Positions 15,661 to 20,460 of a stretch of 20,460 nucleotides of DNA are shown piece after piece. The number at the start of each line of letters is the position of its first letter. Position 1 is the first letter of the stretch. Source of the DNA: Collinsella sp. AF08-23 (GTDB taxonomy: Bacteria; Actinomycetota; Coriobacteriia; Coriobacteriales; Coriobacteriaceae); assembly GCF_003479805.1 (NCBI RefSeq), contig NZ_QUHV01000014.1:39998-60457 (forward strand), in the 5' to 3' direction. Below the pieces are notes generated by a model. That model saw only the letters and a program-made list of their open reading frames with translations, made no database searches and was not told the origin of the DNA. A program made the translations under genes and the position numbers.

Positions 15661-16884
15661 TCATCGGACAGACGCCACCATCCTGCGGATACTCGGCAAA
15701 CTCGAGGCTTCCTCCAGTATGGCGATCAGTTCGTCAGCCTGGAAGAACACACCACGACGCCTGTTTCCAATCGGCCGTAAGATCTCATATTCACATGCCC
15801 TGGACACAACGTTTTGTGCCGCGCGTGGAGTGATATCCAATTCGCTCGCGACGTACGCAACGTTGACCACCGGCTGCTCCGCCAATATGGACGGCAGCTT
15901 ATAGATGCTGGAATTTTCGCGCTCGGTCATTATCTCGCGCCAGCCCTCGAACACGTCATCGAGGCTCCTCGCCACGAGCCTGCCCACCACAAGAGACAAC
16001 TCAAGCGCCTCCACGAGCTGCCTGACCACGGCGATGGGATCACCTTGCTGATACGCATCGAGAGACTCCATGTAGGCATCTACGTTGTGAAGCAGGCCCG
16101 CGGACACGGGCAGTGTGACATGGGACATCACCCCGGATTTGCGCAGCATCTTGTGCAGCAACACACGGCCCGTCCGCCCGTTCCCATCAATGAACGGGTG
16201 AACCGTTTCGAACTGTGCATGCAAAACCGCGGCCTGAACGACGGGGTCGACATCATCGCGTGAGGCAAAGCGAACCATGTCGTCAAGATACTCGGGAACG
16301 CGCTCCCATGCCGGCGGCACATACTGAGCGCCGTGGGGACTGTACGGGGTCCCTCCCACCCAAACCTGCTCTTCCCGTAACTCTCCTCCAAATGTCTCAC
16401 CGCTCCAATTGATCAGAGCCCGATGAATATCGAGGATTGATTCGACGGTCAGTTCGTCACGAGCGGACAGCGCCTCTCGCATCGCAGCGATGTTTCCCGC
16501 GATGAGGCGGGCGTTCTGAGGCGTCTCATCGGTCAGCTCCGCCAACGCGACGTTTCGAACACTTGAGGTGAGCCGTTCAATCTGAGAGCTTGCGGAGGAT
16601 TCGCTTCTCAACAGGAGGGCGGGCAGGTCATACCCGCGCTCAGCCTGTTCGCCATCAAAACGGGCGATCGATATGAGCAGGTCGGACATGCGCGCCGAAA
16701 GAACCGAATCAAGGAAGACGTCCTTGTGCGTAATCATGTGCGGAACCGCGGCATCGTACTCGGGCAATATTCTTCTACGGGCGCTTTTGGGAAAAAACTC
16801 GAGCTCGTCTGGGTCGCGCTGCCACGCTCGCTGTTCATACGAGATTGGCTGCCATTGATTAAGCCGTCTGCCCGCTGCCACCAT
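15661..16884 (-). CDS. Fic-domain AMP-transferase with C-terminal winged helix
   Basis: The 407-residue protein has a Fic_N-like N-terminal region, a Fic core with the full motif HPFIDGNGRTGR (229-240) and a C-terminal HTH region (about 345-385, VNVAYVASELDITPRAAQNVVSRA). Fic enzymes usually transfer AMP from ATP to Ser, Thr or Tyr of target proteins. The helix RSESSASSQIERL (93-105) carries an SxxxE inhibitory pattern (Ser99-Glu103), with Arg104 where G or N is usual, so the enzyme is probably self-inhibited. The start at 16884 has AAGGAAG about five bases upstream; longer reading frames run through the upstream palindromes and are unlikely. Three phased palindromes upstream suggest tight control, perhaps by its own HTH domain. 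No antitoxin gene is adjacent. Confidence 0.93.
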   Translation of the reverse strand: MVAAGRRLNQWQPISYEQRAWQRDPDELEFFPKSARRRILPEYDAAVPHMITHKDVFLDSVLSARMSDLLISIARFDGEQAERGYDLPALLLRSESSASSQIERLTSSVRNVALAELTDETPQNARLIAGNIAAMREALSARDELTVESILDIHRALINWSGETFGGELREEQVWVGGTPYSPHGAQYVPPAWERVPEYLDDMVRFASRDDVDPVVQAAVLHAQFETVHPFIDGNGRTGRVLLHKMLRKSGVMSHVTLPVSAGLLHNVDAYMESLDAYQQGDPIAVVRQLVEALELSLVVGRLVARSLDDVFEGWREIMTERENSSIYKLPSILAEQPVVNVAYVASELDITPRAAQNVVSRACEYEILRPIGNRRRGVFFQADELIAILEEASSLPSIRRMVASVR

Positions 16885-16907
16885 TTTTACTTCCTTTACA
16901 TAGCTGC

Positions 16908-16939
16908 TAACGGAAGTGAACTGGATTTCACTTCCGTTA
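16908..16939. promoter_or_regulatory. Operator-like palindrome 1 upstream of fic
   Basis: TAACGGAAGTGAA and TTCACTTCCGTTA, perfect 13-base arms, flank a 6-base spacer. It lies 24 bases before the fic start and overlaps the probable transcription start. Confidence 0.82.
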
Positions 16940-16944
16940 TTGTA
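16939..16944 (-). promoter_or_regulatory. -10 box candidate for fic
   Basis: TACAAT read leftward matches five of six -10 positions. It sits at the edge of palindrome 1, between palindromes 1 and 2, so a bound protein would block RNA polymerase. No convincing -35 box is visible. Confidence 0.45.
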
Positions 16945-16952
16945 GCTTAAGA

Positions 16953-16974
16953 GAAGTGAACTATATTTCACTTC
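16953..16974. promoter_or_regulatory. Operator-like palindrome 2 upstream of fic
   Basis: GAAGTGAA and TTCACTTC flank a 6-base spacer. The core is the same as in the other two copies but the outer bases have diverged, which suggests a weaker site. Its centre is 40 bp from that of palindrome 1. Confidence 0.78.
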
Positions 16975-16988
16975 CGATAGCATATGGC

Positions 16989-17020
16989 TAACGGAAGTGA
17001 AACTCGATTCACTTCCGTTA
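16989..17020. promoter_or_regulatory. Operator-like palindrome 3 upstream of fic
   Basis: This has the same perfect 13-base arms as palindrome 1 around a 6-base spacer. Its centre is 41 bp from palindrome 2. The stop codon of the upstream GNAT gene (17018-17020) lies inside its right end. Confidence 0.82.
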
Positions 17021-17623
17021 GGTGCCCTCTTTTGGAAGCGAGCTGCTCGCGGCGCCGTCTTCCCTTGAGGGAAGGGCGCGACGCAGATACACCATGTCCC
17101 TGAGCTGAACTCCCGCCTCGATAATCGGATGGTCGTAGTTGTCGACGAAGAAATTGGGCAGCACATGTGAACGCGCGAAGCCGCACGTCTCGTAAAACGG
17201 CACGGTAAGCGGGCTATCCCCCGTGCCCACCTGCAGCACGCCGTGCGTGGGCGCGTACCGGGTGGCCGCAAAGTCCAGAAGGGCGCGACCCACGCCGCGG
17301 CGCTGGAACTCGGGAGCGACCGCCAGGTTCTTCACCTCGGCAATGCGCGCACCGGAGGCGTCAACGCCCTCGTCAGTCACGATCATGCAACCGAGGACGG
17401 GCGCGGGCCGGACCGAAAGCTCAGATTCGGCTCCACTCATAGGGGTGAGTCCGGAGCTCTCAGCTGAAGCGCATCCCAAATCTCCCCATCCGAACGCCGC
17501 GTACATATCGCCTCGGCGCAAATAGCGCTCGACCATATCCCACTGCTCATCGGCAAGCAGGAGCAGGTCGCGGTATCGCTCACGGTCGCGATCGACGGAT
17601 GCGATGTGAAGGGACAACGTCAC
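17018..17623 (-). CDS. GNAT-family N-acetyltransferase
   Basis: The 201-residue protein has the acetyl-CoA binding motif VKNLAVAPEFQRRGVGRALLDFA, with the Q-R-R-G-V-G pyrophosphate loop, followed by PFYETCGFARSHV, a typical GNAT beta-6/7 region. The N-terminal LLLADEQWDMVERYLRRGDMY is shared by a branch of GNAT proteins with unknown acceptor. I chose GTG 17623 because GGGAG lies seven bases upstream and the product then begins like its relatives; ATG 17665 would add 14 residues with a poor site. A short insertion (about 65-85, SAESSGLTPMSGAESE) is unusual. The stop lies in the first operator upstream of fic. No shared function with fic is evident. Confidence 0.85.
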   Translation of the reverse strand: MTLSLHIASVDRDRERYRDLLLLADEQWDMVERYLRRGDMYAAFGWGDLGCASAESSGLTPMSGAESELSVRPAPVLGCMIVTDEGVDASGARIAEVKNLAVAPEFQRRGVGRALLDFAATRYAPTHGVLQVGTGDSPLTVPFYETCGFARSHVLPNFFVDNYDHPIIEAGVQLRDMVYLRRALPSREDGAASSSLPKEGT

Positions 17624-17983
17624 GAGTGAACTCCCAAAGCCATCGAAGGGTGATTGCGGCGTCATTGTAGCGTGCCTTTTCACCCTCGTCTCTGGGTCGA
17701 AAGCCACAAATCGAGTGATTTTGTAACGAATAATCGGAAGGGGCAAGTAGACGGGCAAAACCGACGGCATAACCGCTGATAAACTCCTTTACTTTTTCCC
17801 TCTATCCGGCCATGCAATTTCTTCGTTACAAAAACGCTCGATTTGCGGCAATCCGCTTTGGACACGACAACGAGAACGACCTTCACGCCATCTGGCATCC
17901 TCTGGGAAGTCTGCCAGCGGGGACCGGAGCGGCGGCGGACTGCGCACCGGGAACCGCAACGTCAGGCTGTACGCTGGGTTAAC
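17624..17983. other. 360-bp region without a convincing gene
   Basis: Apart from the inverted-repeat element at 17703-17849 nothing could be supported here. A leftward 72-codon frame (17680-17898) spans the element and looks like chance. No promoter for the GNAT gene and no terminator for the HIRAN gene were recognised. Confidence 0.6.
17703..17849. repeat. 147-bp MITE-like element with 28-bp inverted repeats
   Basis: Bases 17703-17730 are complementary to 17822-17849 with three mismatches; the inner ends read TTTTGTAACGAA and TTCGTTACAAAA. The 91-base interior is AT-richer than the surroundings and has no supported gene. The structure fits a miniature inverted-repeat element or a large RNA hairpin. 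No transposase lies nearby and no clear target duplication is seen. Confidence 0.7.
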
Positions 17984-18310
17984 TTACCGCGAGTCGGTCA
18001 CGAACACGGCGGCGCGGACCTGATGCCACGGACTGCGTTCGGGCGCGACCTGGAGCACGCGGCACTCGAAGACGTCCTCGTGACCGTAGAAGAACATGGT
18101 CGAGAGCGGCCCCACCAAATCAGCTGGGATGTAACCGAGCATGGTGCCGTGGAACTTGACGGCGATGGCGTCAGCGTCGTGCGGGTTATCGCGCTCCGGC
18201 TCGAGGTCGAGCGTGTCGCCCGCTTTGAGCTCGTTGAGGACAAGCGCACCGTCGTGGTGCTGGAATCCGGCGATATTGAACGTGAACAGATTGCGTGACG
18301 GCTCGTACAT
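17984..18310 (-). CDS. Stand-alone HIRAN-domain protein
   Basis: Almost the whole 108-residue protein is a HIRAN domain. FNIAGFQHHDGALVLNEL is followed by GDTLDLEPERDNPHDADAIAV and LGYIPADL, the conserved core of the family. In eukaryotic Rad5/HLTF the domain recognises DNA 3' ends; bacterial single-domain forms are believed to bind DNA, often near helicases or nucleases. The start at 18310 has GAAGGGAG six bases upstream. It is divergent from the DUF262/HNH gene, 154 bp away, and may share a control region with it. Base composition is like the main chromosome, unlike the AT-richer DUF262 gene, so the two need not have arrived together. Confidence 0.88.
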   Translation of the reverse strand: MYEPSRNLFTFNIAGFQHHDGALVLNELKAGDTLDLEPERDNPHDADAIAVKFHGTMLGYIPADLVGPLSTMFFYGHEDVFECRVLQVAPERSPWHQVRAAVFVTDSR

Positions 18311-18464
18311 GGTGGACTCCCTTCAAGCCCTGCACCGCGCTCCGTTTACGCGGCTTTTTCTACGGCTTAAAGGTACGACCCCGTGCAGACAAAATGACGA
18401 TCTACCCAACTTGACGCCGAGCAGCGCATTGATAGATCATGCAACCAGTCGAAGGAGGCATCCC

Positions 18465-20180
18465 ATGCACACCGTCCAATACGAAATCATCAACATTCCT
18501 GCCATCGATCTGGAACGAATTAAGTTGCCAAGATTCCAGCGTAAGCTCGTGTGGCCAAGAAGCAAAAAAGAGCAGTTTATCAATACTCTTCATGAGGGAC
18601 TGCCCTTCGGGTCGGTGTTGGTCTATCCCGAAAGCCAAGAGCCGGATGCCAACCTCCTCATCATAGACGGCCAGCAGAGACTATCAACCATCATCGAATT
18701 CAACCGCGACCGTCTTAAGTTTTGGAAACCACTGAACCCAGAGATTTATGGAAGTGCACTTCTCTCAATCAACAGCTCCCTTCCGGACGGTGCCCAACTC
18801 AGCGAGTCAGAATTTGATAACCTCCTTCATCAAGACAGGCGTTCTCTCGATGACTGGCTTGACGATATCGATGACAAGGCGAGCCGGAAAACCGTGCGTG
18901 CGGAATTTGGAAGAATCGAGCAGGAGCTATCCAATTATGTCGATTTCTCCAGCCTCCTCATACCCGCAATCAAGTTCATCGGTGACAAGAGCCTTATCGC
19001 AGAGGTCTTCTCTCGTCTGAATCAAGGTGGCGTTAAATTATCGAAATACCAGGTATTCAGTGCCGCTTGGATACACACGCAAATCAAACTCTCTACATCC
19101 GAACTTCAAAACGACATTTTGGAAAATGTAAAGAAGTACTACACATCCATGGGAAAGGGAGCAGCTTTTGAACTCGATGACTTTTCTGAAGATGCATTGA
19201 CCGCGACTAGAATAATCACCCTCTCCGACCTCGCCATCGCTCTTGGAATGTACATGCAGGAGCACCTGAATTCACTCGCCCCTCAAACCGACAATAAGAT
19301 TGCTGAACTCGGATTCGGCCTTCTGGGCGTCGCCGTCGATCTCGATAATCGAAAATTGGGAAAGCTACTCGACTACTCCGACTTTATCCAATCCAATCTC
19401 CAGATCATCCTGGAAAAGACCGAGCGCATCTGCAGCAATCTGCAAGACGTGTTTTCAAAAATGTTGAAGGTCGTCAAGGCCAACAAAAGTGACGAATACG
19501 CCCGGGCACTTTCGACCAATTTCAAAACCCTGTCTTATTTTGCCGCGCTTTGGTACCTGGATCCTGACTCACCTGAGTATCGTCACACCCTTAGGAACAT
19601 TAAGGGCCATTACCTGCTCGACGCCCTTACGGGAGTCTGGAGCTCCGCCGGCGACCAGCGCCTCCTCGAGTATCAGCCAAGCTATAAAAAACGCGACTAC
19701 CTTACCCCCGTTGACCAACGCGAACTCGAATCCGCTTTCGACCAATGGCTTTCATCCAACACGGCGGGAATTCGGTTCAATGGGGAGACCAAGGCGATCA
19801 TCACTATTCATGCCAATTTAACCTACTTGGCGAAAACAGTTCCAAATGGAGAGAGCTTCGAGCTCGAGCACATCATTGCGAAAAAATACTTCGAAGCGGC
19901 GGACGAGAAAACTAGGCAGGCGCTATTTGGCAATTCCATAGGTAACTGCATGTTCCTGCCCAAAGGGCTCAACAACCGAAAGAAAGCCAAAACCCTTTAT
20001 GAGGTCAATACCGATGAGCGCTACACAAAGCTCATCACGGAGTCTTTCTATTTCTCTGAGCAAGACTTAGAGGATGCAATCGGGGCTATTGCATCTGGCA
20101 ATCGCGAGCTCGCCAACAGCATCATTAAAAGACGCGCAAAGCTTATCGCAGATGACACAGTCAGAATCCTGCTCATATAA
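18465..20180 (+). CDS. DUF262/HNH protein, GmrSD-like restriction or defence factor
   Basis: The 571-residue protein begins with a DUF262 (ParB-like nucleotide-binding) domain: LPRFQRKLVWPRSKKEQFI (21-39) and the hallmark DGQQR (68-72). Its end has a DUF1524/HNH-type pattern: ELEHIIAKK with His469, IGN (492-494) and LPKGLNNRKK (498-507). This layout is that of GmrSD-type modification-dependent nucleases, which cut modified phage DNA using nucleotides, and of related defence proteins. The start has GAAGGAGG six bases upstream. The gene is clearly AT-richer than its neighbours (19 G or C in bases 19081-19140, against 42 in 11641-11700), a sign of horizontal transfer. It converges with a C5 methyltransferase gene 27 bp away. 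Activity and trigger are inferred from family. Confidence 0.88.
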   Translation: MHTVQYEIINIPAIDLERIKLPRFQRKLVWPRSKKEQFINTLHEGLPFGSVLVYPESQEPDANLLIIDGQQRLSTIIEFNRDRLKFWKPLNPEIYGSALLSINSSLPDGAQLSESEFDNLLHQDRRSLDDWLDDIDDKASRKTVRAEFGRIEQELSNYVDFSSLLIPAIKFIGDKSLIAEVFSRLNQGGVKLSKYQVFSAAWIHTQIKLSTSELQNDILENVKKYYTSMGKGAAFELDDFSEDALTATRIITLSDLAIALGMYMQEHLNSLAPQTDNKIAELGFGLLGVAVDLDNRKLGKLLDYSDFIQSNLQIILEKTERICSNLQDVFSKMLKVVKANKSDEYARALSTNFKTLSYFAALWYLDPDSPEYRHTLRNIKGHYLLDALTGVWSSAGDQRLLEYQPSYKKRDYLTPVDQRELESAFDQWLSSNTAGIRFNGETKAIITIHANLTYLAKTVPNGESFELEHIIAKKYFEAADEKTRQALFGNSIGNCMFLPKGLNNRKKAKTLYEVNTDERYTKLITESFYFSEQDLEDAIGAIASGNRELANSIIKRRAKLIADDTVRILLI

Positions 20181-20207
20181 AGCTGGGCACAACGCGCTGG
20201 CATGGCG

Positions 20208-20460
20208 TCAATTATTCATCCTGTTGACAATCGCCTTGCCGATTAAATGCGGTATGCCCACGATGAGGGCGTTTCCCATGCAGAACGCACGGTTGACATC
20301 AGTCATGCCGGTGTCCGTCCAGCCTCTCGGGAAGCCCTGAAGCTGATCGAGCTCATCTGGGACCAAACGGCGATACCTGCCGTCCGCCGTCGCGACAATA
20401 TGTTTGCTTCGAGAAGCCGACCCCATTACAGTCTGAAATAGGCCATCGATAAATTTCGAT
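20208..20460 (-). CDS. C-terminal part of a C5-cytosine DNA methyltransferase (cut by the window edge)
   Basis: The frame is open through the window edge and encodes the last 83 residues or so. LFQTVMGSASRSKHIV, then YRRLVPDELDQLQGFPRGWT (motif IX) and RAFCMGNALIVGIPHLIGKAI (motif X) are typical of 5-methylcytosine methyltransferases, which transfer a methyl group from S-adenosylmethionine. The catalytic PCQ motif, the target-recognition domain and the true start lie beyond 20460, so recognition sequence and intactness are unknown. The stop is 27 bp from the stop of the convergent DUF262/HNH gene. Together they could be a restriction-modification or modification-dependent defence pair, which is an inference from position. 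Confidence 0.88.
   Translation of the reverse strand, partial: SKFIDGLFQTVMGSASRSKHIVATADGRYRRLVPDELDQLQGFPRGWTDTGMTDVNRAFCMGNALIVGIPHLIGKAIVNRMNN

Noticed and set aside
16908..17020. CRISPR-like spacing of three repeats
   Set aside because: Each unit is itself a palindrome, one copy is degenerate, the gaps are only about 13-14 bases and no cas gene is present; operators explain it better.
17680..17898. 72-codon leftward frame
   Set aside because: It spans the inverted-repeat element and its flanks, has no ribosome binding site and no recognisable family.
18411..18438. TTGACG ... TAGATC as a promoter for the DUF262 gene
   Set aside because: The -35 box is good, but the -10 matches only three of six positions and the start point would fall almost on the ribosome binding site.
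18751..18762. Palindrome GAAGTGCACTTC inside the DUF262 gene, similar to the fic operator half-sites
   Set aside because: It lacks the AA-N6-TT centre of the operators and lies within a coding region; probably chance.

Overview
The window is GC-rich, densely coded bacterial chromosome with strong AAGGAGG-type ribosome binding sites and occasional GTG starts. A DUF3516-type helicase, a GMP synthase lacking its glutaminase domain, and codons rich in G/C at the third position suggest an actinomycete of the class Coriobacteriia, probably Collinsella-like. This assignment is inferred from gene content, not from a marker gene. No rRNA, tRNA, CRISPR array or transposase gene was seen.

Left part (1-9740). 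A large SKI2-like RNA helicase and a membrane-anchored C39-type cysteine peptidase run rightward. Facing them is a leftward pair in which a small HTH protein is followed with no intergenic base by a membrane-bound Ser/Thr protein kinase. Beyond it lies a leftward DUF4190-like membrane protein with a solute-exposed C-terminal domain. Three rightward genes follow: a NifX/NafY-like cofactor-binding protein, a small protein with a zinc-ribbon-like tail, and a short ABC-F ATPase of the size of the antibiotic-resistance class. The ABC-F gene has a structured leader that can bury its ribosome binding site and carries a 3-codon ORF at the edge of that structure.

Middle (9741-15520). A stand-alone ATP-pyrophosphatase subunit of GMP synthase (leftward) is divergent from a two-gene unit made of a ModD-type phosphoribosyltransferase and an APC-family permease. 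Leftward genes then encode a DUF2130 coiled-coil protein with a PD-(D/E)XK nuclease-like core and a YgbA-type cysteine-rich protein. Just downstream of ygbA lies a second, diverged copy of the 3' end of the DUF2130 gene, which marks a past insertion or recombination.

Right part (15521-20460). This looks like an accessory or defence-flavoured stretch. It holds a Fic AMP-transferase preceded by three evenly spaced palindromes, a GNAT acetyltransferase, a roughly 147-bp element bounded by 28-bp inverted repeats, and a HIRAN-domain protein. It ends with a markedly AT-richer DUF262/HNH protein related to GmrSD modification-dependent nucleases, which converges on the C-terminal end of a C5-cytosine DNA methyltransferase running off the window. 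The most interesting signals are the phased operators in front of fic, the leader of the ABC-F gene, the duplicated DUF2130 tail around ygbA, and the DUF262/methyltransferase pair.
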